Origin: Terebella lapidaria
Lineage: Eukaryota > Annelida > Polychaeta > Terebellida > Terebellidae
Assembly (NCBI GenBank): GCA_949152475.1
Contig: OX424564.1
Coordinates: 29,944,165-30,008,164, forward strand
Direction: 5' to 3'
DNA: 64,000 nt
The position numbers and the translations under genes are program-made. Positions 1 to 11,214 of the stretch are shown piece after piece; positions within the stretch are counted from its first letter, which is position 1, and each line of letters starts with the position of its first letter. The notes under the pieces were generated by a model that was not told the origin of the DNA, did not search any database, and was given only the letters and a program-made list of their open reading frames with translations.

Positions 1-556
1 TGTTTCTTCCTAGTAAGATAGCGACGCGGTGAGGGTGGAGTGTGTAAATTGGGAGTGACGCTCTCTGGCAAAAAGCTGGATTTCTTTGAGTCTTCATGCC
101 AAATACAAGGTTGGTAATGTCCATTCTGTTGAAAAAACATATATGTTGTACACTTGACTGTCCAATTTCATACAGATAAATATAACAAATATAAAAAGCA
201 AAATCAAATTCAAATGTTTGCAGATTATGGGAAATATCACAATTAGAAATGGACCAATGACCATATGATAATTTTTTTATCGTTTGTCATTCGGTATTAT
301 ATAAAACATAATCACTGCGATGTAGATGGTTTATACTTAGTAATTTTCTAGTGCTGCATACTAATCGGTAGAAACATGATCAATATTAAATGTATCACTA
401 GAATAAGATAACGTTGGTACATTGGTTTCATTACCCACGTTGGCACATCCATGCATGAGATGGAACAATGACCAAGAAATAACAAATTATGGTTTTCAAA
501 GATCCACTTAGTAACCATGGTAAAAATACATTAATTTTCAAATATATATTTTTCAG
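1..556. other. 5' flank of NPF-1, no gene seen
   Basis: Upstream part of unit 1, shared in diverged form with units 2-5. It is AT-rich and ends in a splice acceptor at 556. A noncoding 5' exon must lie upstream of this acceptor if the gene is transcribed, but I cannot place it. Confidence 0.5.
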
Positions 557-1928
557 ATGAAGATGAAGTACACGGTATCAAGCCTCACGGACCCTTTAAC
601 AGCTATGATGGCGGTACTCCTAATGTCACAAATTCTACCTGCTCTAGCTTAACCACTTGCAGAGGAAGTGCAGTCCTATAGAGAGTAAACGTGCACAGTC
701 GTATTCCCCAGCGCTTGAGCAGAAACGGGCGTCTTCAAGGGACGGGGCACCTAAACGGCCAGAACAGTTTAAATCAGTAGAGGAACTCAATCAATACTTG
801 ACGGCGCTAACAGATTACTACAATGTTCTCGGACGTCCGAGGTAAGCGAGGGCATCTTTTTCATTCTTTACTTTTCACTTTCGTCATTCTTCTTTTTTGT
901 CGGTATTCTTCACGAGTATTCACGAATATGTTTCTTTGGTAAATTGAAAAAAAATCATTCATAATTTCATTCTGTAAACGGTTTCCTACATATTTATACA
1001 ATAGAGATTCCACAATTTCACATGACACCCAACCGTGCATTGCACACATTTCAAACGCAGCTACAAACATGGATTAATCAGATCATGATACTGTTTCCTG
1101 TTATTAAAGATGGAAAAACGGAACTCACCTTTGTTCATGATACTATGCGCGTTATATGATTATCACTTGACGGAATAAAATAGTGCATCATTTTTCCACT
1201 TCCACAATGTTCCTTCTATAGTCCAACTATAGTCCAACTATGTTCCAACTATAGTTCTTTCAAATATATGTTTCATATTTCGAAGATAATGTTTTGCCTT
1301 TGCCTAGTCCGAATGATTTTTCATAATACGTTGTTGTTCTCCTCATTTCTGAAATGCCATTTACGGTTCTCTTACCTGTCACATTGATAACTTTAATAAT
1401 ATATGCCTTCAATTTGACGATCGTAGCACTTTTGAATTATTCCTTGCACGCTTCGGAGTTATCTTATTCATTTACCCAATCTGTTTACCCCAATTCGTCA
1501 ACATCTTTATAGAAAAGCACATCACTTTGCTCCAGAACAGACTAATATTTGTGGATATCTATTCCAACAGGTTTGGTCAAAGATCGGACTCGTTACCAGC
1601 AGAACTTACAGGCGAAAGTCATTACAACGAAATGCCATTATATCCATCGGCAATGAAGTTGGATATAAAATCCAAACTTTCTTTGGCTCTCTTGGATTTG
1701 TTACTGAGTCGGAATCAAGAGCTTGGAAGGTGTGTTTAATTTGATCCATAGTCTTTACATAATTCAACAGATCACATGTCCCAAAATATTTCCGTCTTTT
1801 ATCATGAAATAGTGTCATTTATAATTCAATTCAATTCCATGTTGTTTTACATTCAATCTATGATTGTTATTGAAAATAACGTAAGTTTCATTTAATATTT
1901 TTGAATTCCATTTATTTGCAGTGCGTAA
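557..1928 (+). pseudogene. NPF: NPF-1, broken neuropeptide F copy
   Basis: Exon 1 is 557-841, exon 2 1571-1729, and exon 3 starts at 1922 with stop 1926-1928. A splice acceptor (TTTTTCAG) directly precedes the ATG, so an unseen 5' UTR exon lies upstream. Exon 1 begins like the intact copies but Tyr32 (TAC) has become TAA (650-652), directly after the signal peptide. A 3 bp deletion (one Arg codon of EER) and a 5 bp deletion a few codons later shift the frame into a second stop. The NPF-coding part itself is still recognisable (RPEQFKSVEELNQYL..GRPR). In exon 2 the amidation/cleavage site GKR has become GQR. Several independent lesions make this a pseudogene with high confidence. Confidence 0.9.
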
Positions 1929-4817
1929 CTGACACATCCAGTTGAAGTCCACAGACAAGGAGCTTTCATGTTGCATAATGCCATGGTTGTTCTCTCATCA
2001 ACGGCTGCATCCCATCAATCTGTGAATTGAAAAATCAATGTTTCAAGTAACTCATATTCCAAGTTAGGATAAAGAGATGATGTATTTTGTTGTGATAGCG
2101 CCTCTATGCAGGTGTAAAATGACTGAACATGAAGGTTTTCACTGAAGACCAGACTTTAGATGGCTCATTCATACACTAGATATAAATTCCATGGTTTTGA
2201 AGTGGCATGAACTGACGTTGTGATCGAAATTTTCCAAGATTTCACTGCCCTCAAAAAGATTAAATGTGTTTAGTCTTGTGCCTGCTGAATAACTGAGTCT
2301 TTGCTGAGGAAGGAATTTGAGGAACGGAATGTGTTCAAAACATTTGTATATTACTGTATGGAAGAGTTCACTATTGATGTATATAACTTGTGTTTATTTG
2401 TATTGGTTACCTACTTCTGCAGGGCAATTATATATAGTATCTTAACTCATGGATGTTCATAACATATTGGACAACTATTAGGGTTTCAGTCCAAATCGAA
2501 ATGCTTTTATATTGGGATGATGCATAGACGTATACCATAATTTGCTTGATTAATATATGTCCTGCATTTTAACTAATGCTATAAAACTTTACAAATTAAC
2601 ACTAGCAGTTTCTTGTTTTATATATGATGGTAATTATATAATTTTTTCTCATGCTCAGAATATACTGTGTGATATTTCAGCATAAAGTGTACAAAATAAA
2701 AGAAAGTATAGAAAATAAAGAAAAACCTGCTCGTGTGGTGAGAAAATAAACGTGGCTTGTGTTCAAGTTACCTTGTTTCAGTTTCATAGACAACAAAGTC
2801 GTCATCTGCCTAACTACCTCAATATTATTATTCATTATAATAATTTATTTTTGTATGGCGCTTTGAAGTTCATTACCCGCAAAGCGCTGAACATGACATG
2901 TTATAATAACAAATGTGAAAAACATGAAAAGTATACAATGTAATATAGGATACATATAAATCCAACCATAGCCTGTTGCATGTATGTTATTAATCTGTTG
3001 TGATGATCAACACTCACACTCAACATCAGTAATAATTAAGTTGGCAATGGAGATGTTTTTATCTTGGAAGGGCTTGACCTGGTGATGTATTTAAGGCTGC
3101 CACACATAACTATGAGCAGTTTCTTGGGTATTAATGTGCTCGTTTGGTAGACAAAATAATTCAGTGATTTTCTTGATGATAGACACTTAGATTAATCAAG
3201 TTCTAATATTGTGCCCTGCCCTACATCTTGCTTGATTCAATATGACAAACATGACTGTGTGCATACAACTAAATATAGTTGTGAGTATATACTAGTGTGT
3301 GTATCCTTCTGCATTTCGTAAAATACACATTTCCATAACGAATGGTGATCATTACAAAATAATGACTACAACACAGATCATCGGCAATCGGAAATTGTCG
3401 TTCGTCAGTAAGATACATCTCAATAGGGACTGGATGCCTTTACAGTATAGAGTGACCTTATAAGATATTACATCTTCACTGGATATATCCAATTTTAATG
3501 ATAAAGAGATTTTGGTGTGAAATGATAGCATTCCAATGGTTCATGAACGATTTAGTGATTGTTAAATCAATTTTATGTGTTTGCGTCATGTATTTTACCT
3601 TATTTTACCAGCAATAAATAGATGCACATGAGGTAAGAAAACATCAAAAATGCACATAAGCTACTTCGCCAACTTAGCCACAGACCACAACAGACTCCAT
3701 CGTCATCAGTCATGCGTAGAACTACTTTGTTTCACGGAAAGTATTGTGCGGCATTGGTCAGTGAATCGGCTGTATTAGCGAAGATGCGGTCTGACCAAAT
3801 ACGGATGTGACGAAGGTTATCATTGGCAAAACATAAGGTGATTAAATAAATGTAGTCTTGCTGAGATGGCATGTCTGTTTTTGTCAAATACAGGATAACG
3901 TTAATTATTGAGTCAGTAAACAGTGTTTGGCATACATGAGTGTGTTCGATATGCTATAGGAAATGTACGCTCAGATGGACCATTACAACGATTCATACCA
4001 GAATGCAAATAATTATATATCAACCTGTTTTCACCAACAGCACCAGTTTCTGATAATAACATCAACAAACCCGTTAGATATCAGTTTGGACAAAAGCACA
4101 AAACTATACATCCCTTGGTTTATTGCCGTGTTGTTCTAAAATTGTGGGCAGATGGAGAGATAGTACAGCTCTTCACATGCGTAATTATCCAGAAAGAATG
4201 GCACAGTAACCACAACACAGGGAACTCTAACATCTCCACAGTCTAAGTAAATATGTCTCCCAAGATATAGACTGAAAGATGTGTACCTGAAAGTGGATTA
4301 CTTGTGAGTGATTCATAACACTCAGTGCAATTTTCCTTCAATTATTTTGGAATAAGTCCAGATCTATGGCTTTTTCTTGAAATATAGTCAACGCTATTAT
4401 ATTAGAAGCACCGGGGGATCACCACCAGGAAAAAAATATATGGGGTTATCATCACCAAAGAGAACAGGATTAGCTCATCGTGAAAACAACACAAGGTCTT
4501 TGAATATTGTGTAACATGAAAAAATTGCCAGAATAAACAAATGCTGAAAAATTACTCACCATCGCATCATTTGTTTACAAGTACATTACTTCGTTCAGTT
4601 CATGATGTATGCAAACTCATATCAACTGTTTATAAATGAGCTGTATATATTAACCCGTTACTGATAGCAAACGATTAGGACATAGACAATAATGAGTCTG
4701 GAGTAGAGTACTCGTTGGAACATTAACACAGTCAGATTTAGGCCTACACGTCTGTCCAAACCGTCACTGGCGTCATCGGGGCCGACAGTTTCCAGTAAAA
4801 CATACTTTTGTAAATCA

Positions 4818-5289
4818 CAGCGGTATACAATGAATCAGAGTGGATAATTAACTGTAGATTCCCAGACAGTGTTATTCCTCAGATAGCAACAATTGACAAT
4901 TAATCTATATGTCATTGTGATTCGGCACCCTCCCTCTAATATTGCAATCTGAAGTTTGATATTGTCAGAATACAAGGAGTCCCTGATATGAGTTATTTTT
5001 CATTTGACATTTTATTCGGCGTGGTGTGACTTTTTTGCAACCTGTATACAATACAGCGGTATACAATGAATCAGAGTGGATAATTAACTGTAGATTCCCA
5101 GACAGTGTTATTCCCCAGATAGCAACAATTGACAATGAATCTATATGTCATTGTGATTCGGCACCCTCCCTCCAATATAGCAATCTGAAGTTTGATATTG
5201 TCAGAATACAAGGAGTCCCTGATATGAGTTATTTTTCATTTGACATTTTATTCGGTGTGGTGTGACTTTTTTGCAACCTCATCAGAAAA
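4818..5289 (+). repeat. 236 bp tandem duplication (unit 1)
   Basis: The block starting CAGCGGTATACAATGAATCAG at 4818 recurs at 5054, giving a period of 236 bp and two copies. Units 2, 4 and 5 have one copy at the corresponding place (for example 14,447); unit 3 has the same two copies. The duplication therefore precedes the copying of unit 1 into unit 3. Confidence 0.85.
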
Positions 5290-5769
5290 TAATCCCTTTG
5301 TAGATTTGCAGTGATTGTTGCTTGTGGGTGCCACGTGATATTACATTTTCTATATTATTGCATATCCAATATAATAAAATATCCATTGTGTTCATGAACA
5401 TACAGGAGTATTCGGCAAGAAACTATTTTGCAAGACAAGAACGTCATTAATATCAGTCACATATTTCAGTTGAGCATACACCGAATACTAGGTTTCATAA
5501 TCAGGCAAGTTCTGAGCAAACGCTCGACCCTACTCGCCCCCCAACCCCTCCAAGTAAATGAAATCATGTGGTTCGGGAAAAAAATACCAACAGTCCACTT
5601 CCACAATTCGTATAGGTTACCAGAAGTTCATTTACGACTGGTTATCCATAAGCACAAACGGATACCTTATGTGCGATAATCGTATGTTGCGCATACCTCA
5701 CATTAGCCAACTGAGCGAACTACCAAGGAAGATGGCATGCATCAATCATCATGCAGAATCAACTTAACG

Positions 5770-8245
5770 AGTGGTTTTTTTCGAAATCGAATGCGTTTCC
5801 CCCATATACTTCTATATTTCCCTGCGACGTCCTTATTTCTGTATTTCCTTCTTGTTTTTTCATTCCCTCTCCTGTGATCAACATCATTAGTAAAGGCACT
5901 GCGCCCACGCGTAGGACATGTTACACTGAAAAAAAAAACGCACACCGTTCCACGTATACATGAAGTAGATCTATTTTGATTCCATTGTGTATCGAACATT
6001 TGCGAGAGCAGTTTATTTCAAGGAATAAAATGTCTGCTTTTGTAGTCGACTTTCCGCTGTATATCCTAATGATTCGATTGAGTTCACCTGATGCATGATG
6101 AAACTCTCCTATACCAAATAGAATTTTTTTTACTTCTTTTGAATCGATTCTGCATTTTATTCTTCTACGGTTGTCTGTGGAATCAATTTGCAACCATTGT
6201 TTGCCACAGTGACATCCAGTGGTACTTTTTGTTCCTTTTTATTCGCTCTACGGACCACAGACCATTAGTATTTATGAAGATGGCGACCCGATGACCTTCT
6301 GTAAATTGTTTAACGTGCTCGCATTAGTCTCGGACAATTACAGGTGGTCGTCTTCCAGGTGGTCGTATTGAGTATCCAGTCGAGGTATTGAATATATATG
6401 CATGTTTCAACGAGCTTTGATCCTTTCTTAAGGTTATTCCTTTGAGTATTTTATTGACATCATGTTCTGGTGTCGCTGATAATATGTATTACCCATATCT
6501 TCAACAAAAGCCACCAATGGGTGGATATGTCTAGGAACTCTCATGAATATGCATTTTGGCTGCAGTATCCTGATGGGAAATTTCCTGCCGTTGATTAAAT
6601 AGATCAATATCAGCTAGACAAATCCCATGAAATGTCGTATTGCATCATGTTATTCCACGACATAGATGGAATACGGGTTGATAGAACTCGTTGATCCGAT
6701 GGTATTTGCAAGCCTATCCAATTAGAACAACTATTTCGCATACATCTATATAAGCTTTTGGAAAATTATATATTATAATGAAGAAGTGATAAAATATCAT
6801 GCGGACTTTAAAGCTGCTGCCTTCGAATGTATGCAATATTTTTTTTCAAAACCATTTTCTTTGTGTTAAACACATTTAATGCAATATAACAAAAGGTGTG
6901 CTCAATGATTTTGACGATTACAGTCCGTCTGATTTGTCTTTTCATCCGTTTTAGTGCCCATTTTGTACCGGTTTTGTAAATGAACAAACGAAGTGTATCC
7001 ATCAAACCCGAATGTAAACATATTCTCAAATCGCGCTTAAAAGTCCACATCGAGAACATTTTCAAGTTCGTATGTACCTATGCAGTGTAGCTGTGAGAAA
7101 ATAATCAGTGATATATATGATGTGCGTGAAATTGTCAGTATCAGTGTGATGGGTACAGTTCCTGTATTTACGCGATAGCCGCCTGTTCAAATGAGCAAAA
7201 TTTCCCTGAGAACTGGTTATTTTCATTACGTTCGATGTGAGTTTCATTTAGTTGGTTTAGCATGTTCAGTATGGAATAGGGTTTTCAAAAAATTATGACT
7301 TGTTTCGAAGGCAGCTTCAATATTATGCTTTAATATTGTTGAAATATTCCTGGAGGCTTTTGAACACAACAGAACGGACTCTCTACTGGAATCATATAAT
7401 ATAATCACTACAATATTCTTCTGGGTGAGAATTGGTACATTCTGGTTTCACGGGAAATTTTATCATAAAGGTTTTCATATGAACATTTTGCACCCCAGAC
7501 ACATGTATTATCCCCCCACATAACCCCGATAATATCCTCGATATCCCGATAGTTGGGCAGTTGTATAATAGATCCATCAAGTTTTCGTTAAAAGTAACTG
7601 TACTCACATACTGTTTGCTCCTGATGAAGCCAGTGTAGCTTTAGGTCGGGATTTTTAATATGATTCATTTGAGGCTTTTCATTGTTGTTCTCAAAATTTC
7701 GTGGTACTCGTGGTAATGTGCTGAATCATACATCGATTCATACCAGATACTATTATTTCTTATGCTGCCTCTAGCGGGGTGTTGAAATCTTGATACAGAC
7801 TCATGCACCCTAATAATGCACGATAAAGGTGAACAAACTCCAAGCATGACACATTCAGCGGGAGAAAATAGTTCACCTCAATTTTTATCAATAATGAGTC
7901 ATTGTCGACAGGAAGGATGGATCGAGCTTTCGTGTAACGGATGACCTTTCCTGTCCAGTTTTGGTTATGTAAGTTGTGATGTTTAGGACAGCATTTTGTG
8001 GAATTTTTGTCGTTTTTTTTTAGTTGATATTGAATCAGTTTTTCATTTATATTCTATCGGCCCAATATATGACGTTTTGACCTGTATTGTTATACAGTGA
8101 TATTGTATTTCATTTGATTTTCGCATTATCTGTCCCAAAACACAATTCTTACTGTATGTTAAGTACTGAAATGCAGAATTGTCCGTTCCTGCTATTCAGC
8201 TGCAGTTCCTCAATAGTTTTCACGGACTTCTTAATTCATCTTCAG
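5770..8245. repeat. Block specific to units 1 and 3
   Basis: Between the shared sequence ending CAGAATCAACTTAACGA and the shared sequence starting TTTCTAACACTCTAA, units 1 and 3 hold about 2.5 kb while units 2, 4 and 5 hold only 200-odd bp of unrelated sequence. No TIRs, LTRs or recognisable proteins were found. It may be an old insertion or the ancestral state; I cannot tell which. Confidence 0.6.
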
Positions 8246-9036
8246 TAATATTTCTAACACTCTAACATGAGTGGTAATCTCAGTGTTTCTGACCAACAAT
8301 AAATAGTAAATGTATGTATATTGTTCATGTTCATGAACTTTTATAAAAATGGACATATTCAAATCTCCATTTACCACCAATGCAGGAACACTCGTTATTG
8401 AAGTATGTTTAAATAATGACATTTCTCACATCCTCCATGCCATGATTTGCATGTAACTTTAAACTGCTAATTTTACACAGGGGAAAATAACCCATTTCTC
8501 TGTTTATACGACTTCACACCCTATCCAAACGAAAAACCTACAATGGGCAATAAGCAGATGCTAATGGCACCTGAGCATTACAAGGGCTTCCACATCGGTC
8601 CCCTGCTTGTCACTCACTCGACAACCAGTTGTAAACACTAAGTGTAGAGAGTTCCTTTAAATGGTGCCTTTTCGCTACATAGACTGCACTTCAGTATGGA
8701 TGGAGTTTCTAGCAAACGGTGACGCAATTTACCAGTTGCTGAAGCTGTCTGAAGTCGAAGTTCAGTGCGTTAATGACACTTGACGTGGCAGTGTCGCTTC
8801 CCAACAACAATGAAATGTTTCTTCCTGGTAGGATAGCGACACGGTGACGGTAGTGTGTAAATTGGGAGTGCCGCTTTCTGGCAAAAAGCTGGATTTCTTC
8901 GAGTCTTCATTCCAGAATAACATGGTTGTGTGATTAGGTACTTATGTATTTGTCATATATCTATTCCACGGGATTAGTTTTGGATTTCTAAATGAGTTTC
9001 ATAGGTTGTTGGTTGTATACTAATTCCACCAGGTGT

Positions 9037-9130
9037 ACAGTAGAAACAACTACATTAACCCCACTGTCTGCCCCTAATGAAGCCAGTGTGTTTTTTTATA
9101 AAGTATTTGGTTGGGCTTTGTTTCTACTGT
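9037..9130 (+). mobile_element. Short hairpin MITE-like repeat
   Basis: A 94 bp sequence starting ACAGTAGAAACAA and ending TTTGTTTCTACTGT, so its ends are complementary. The middle contains ACTGTCTGCCCCTAATGAAG. The same sequence occurs in unit 4 (about 25,079-25,173), and diverged copies occur outside the array at 58,988-59,095 and, inverted, at 55,568-55,674. It is a dispersed nonautonomous element or a fragment of one. Confidence 0.6.
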
Positions 9131-9591
9131 AAAATGTTGTGTTTTACGTTCGTTATTGGAATCATCAAAATTTGGCTGTATTGATGGTAATAGAGATATA
9201 AAAAGCAAAGCCAAACTTAAATGTGGACACATCCGCCCATCAAACAGTGTGTCCACTTAAATCGGAAATATCACAATTAGAAATGGACCAAGGACCATAT
9301 GATAATTTTTTATCGTTTGTCATTCAGTTTTACAAACAACAGAATCAATGCGATGTTGATGGTTTATCATGAGTAATTTTCTAATGCAGCATACTAATCG
9401 GTAGAAACTTGATCAGTATTAAATGTATCTAGAAAAAGCAATAACGTTGGTATTATTACATTGGTATTATTACTCACGTTGGCACATTGATATATGAGAT
9501 GGAACAATCTTCATATAATAACAAATTATTGTTTTCAGAGATCCACTTGACAATACGTTAATATTCAAATATATATATATTTCAGATAAAG

Positions 9592-9627
9592 ATGAAGTAC
9601 ACGGTATCAAGCCTCACGGACCTTTAA
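9592..9627 (+). promoter_or_regulatory. Upstream ORF made by a 1 bp deletion (NPF-2)
   Basis: The ATG that starts NPF-5 is present here, but one C of a GACCC run is missing (GGACCTTTAA), so the frame ends at TAA after 11 codons. The stop lies 5 bp before the internal ATG-ATG used as the NPF-2 start. A leaky-scanning or reinitiating ribosome would be needed to make the peptide. Confidence 0.75.
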
Positions 9628-9632
9628 CAGCT

Positions 9633-11214
9633 ATGATGGCGGTACTCCTAATGTCACAAGTTCTACCTGCTCTAGCTTACCCACTTACAGAGGAAAGAGT
9701 GCAGTCCTACCCACTAGAGAGTAAACGTGCACAGTCGTATTCCCCAACGCTTGAGCAGAAACGGGCGCCTTCAAGGGACGGGGCGCCTAAACGGCCAGAA
9801 CAGTTTAAATCGGTAGAGGAACTCAATCGATACTTGACTGCGTTAACAGATTACTACAATGTTCTCGGACGTCCGAGGTGAGGGAGGGTATCTTTTTCAT
9901 TCTTTACTTTTCACTTTCGTCATTGTTCTTTTTTGTCGGTATTCTTCACGACTATTTACCACAATATATTCTTCACGAATATGTTTCTTTAATAATTTCA
10001 TAAAAAAAACTTCATTCATGATTTCATTCTGTACACGCTTTCCTGCAAACTTATACAATACAGATTCCACAATGTCACATGACATCCAACCGTGCAGTGT
10101 ACACATTTTCCCACGCAGCCATAATTAAGTACTCATCTTGATACGGTTTCCTGTTATTAAAGATGGAAAAACGGGACTCACCTTTATTCGTGATACTATG
10201 CACGTTATATCACAAACACTTGGCAGAATGAACTGGTGCATCGTTTTCTCACTTGCATCATGTTCCTTCTAATAAAGAACTACACATATAGTCCATCTAC
10301 CAAAACTACGAAATTACCATAAAATGGAAACCAAATATGTTTAATATTTCGAAGATAATGTTTTGACTTCGCCTAGTCTGAACTATTTTTCATAAGACAC
10401 TGAAATCACTAAAGTAGGTGCAGTACATAACTCGCTATGTCAATTCTAAGCTAATTCGCGTATAAATGGCGGCCATCTTGGATTTTTGGGAAAACCCCTC
10501 ATGGGATTCATAGGGACTTTCTTGTGGGTTATATACGTGGTCTCCCAAGTAACTGTGCGAAATATCAGCTTTGACACCCAAATGTCTACCGCAAACCCAA
10601 AATACAGTGGACTGTTGTTGTTCCCCTCACTTCTAAAATGCCAATTACCTGTCGCGCTGATAACTTCAATAATATCTGCCTTCAATTTGACGAAGACGTG
10701 TGTTTATGGAATCATTGATCGTAGCACTTGGATTTATTCCTTGCACGCTTCGGAGTTATCTTATTTTTTTACCCAATCTGTTTACTCCAATTCGTCAACA
10801 TCTTGAAAAACACCTTACTTTGCTCCGGAACAAACTGATATTCGTGGATATCTATTCCAATAGATTTGGTAAAAGATCGGACTCGTTAACTGCAGAACTT
10901 ACAGGTGACACTCGTTACAACGAAGTGCCATTATATCTATCAGCAATGGAGTCGGATATAAAATCCAAAATTTCATTGGCTCTCTTGGATTTGTTGCTAA
11001 GTCGGGATCGAGAACTTGACAGGTATGTTCACTTCGATCAATAGTCTTTACATAATTCAACAGATCACATATCCCAAAGTATATCCGTCTTTTATTGTGA
11101 AATAGTATCATTCAATTCAAGTCAATGTTGTTTTACATTCAATATATGATTGTTATTGAAAATATCGTAAGTTCCATTTAATATTCTTGAATTCCATATA
11201 TTTGCAGTGCGTAA
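9633..11214 (+). CDS. NPF: NPF-2, neuropeptide F precursor (RPRF-amide)
   Basis: Secreted neuropeptide precursor, about 136 aa over three exons: 9633-9877, 10864-11022 and 11208-11214. The start MMAVLLMSQVLPALA is a short 15-residue signal peptide; the longer start used by NPF-5 is lost to a frameshift. A spacer with two KR sites follows, then NPF (..APKRPEQFKSVEEL.. ..YYNVLGRPRF), GKR for amidation and cleavage, and a C-terminal propeptide. The phase-2 intron splits the penultimate Arg codon (AG|A), as known for the NPY/NPF family. Donor GTGAGG, acceptor TAG. In protostomes NPF acts on an NPY-type GPCR in feeding and growth control. The reading frame is open throughout, so this copy could be active. 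Confidence 0.85.
10395..10613 (+). mobile_element. Intronic MITE-like element in NPF-2
   Basis: About 219 bp inside intron 1, running from GACACTGAAATCAC to CAGTGGACT and including AAATGGCGGCCATCTTGGAT. The matching place in unit 1 (near 1330) lacks it. It is homologous to the outer end of the foldback element at 63,715-63,933 and, inverted, to 60,080-60,300, so it is a small relative or solo end of that family. Confidence 0.75.

Larger units (their letters stand above)
1..8815 (+). repeat. NPF tandem array, unit 1
   Basis: First of five direct repeats, each starting at a block reading TGTTTCTTCC..GATAGCGAC. It holds the NPF-1 pseudogene. It resembles unit 3 most closely: from about 3.0 kb to its end the two are almost identical by eye at an offset of about 16.04 kb. 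It lacks the roughly 330 bp block found after position 12,286 in unit 2 and the intronic MITE. The unit is probably cut at its left end by the window border. Confidence 0.9.
1929..8815. other. NPF-1 3' flank, noncoding
   Basis: No recognisable protein gene. The DNA is AT-rich, with AATAAA-like signals near 2695-2720. It contains a 236 bp tandem duplication (4818-5289) and a 2.5 kb block (5770-8245) found only in units 1 and 3. Short open frames here look random and their near-copies in other units are frameshifted. Confidence 0.5.

Noticed and set aside
861..1070. Short minus-strand frames opposite the NPF introns (also 9897-10106, 25938-26147)
   Set aside because: They are conserved only because the units are recent duplicates, have no recognisable domain, and are disrupted in other units.
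5428..6294. Cluster of open frames of 60-90 codons in unit 1 and its copy in unit 3
   Set aside because: The frames differ between near-identical copies through small indels (for example around 5580 and 21,630), which is not expected of real coding sequence.
8640..8900. Shared block before each unit anchor as NPF promoter/5' UTR exon, with a TGACGTGG CRE-like motif
   Set aside because: Recent duplication explains the similarity and there is no independent sign of function; kept only as a possibility.
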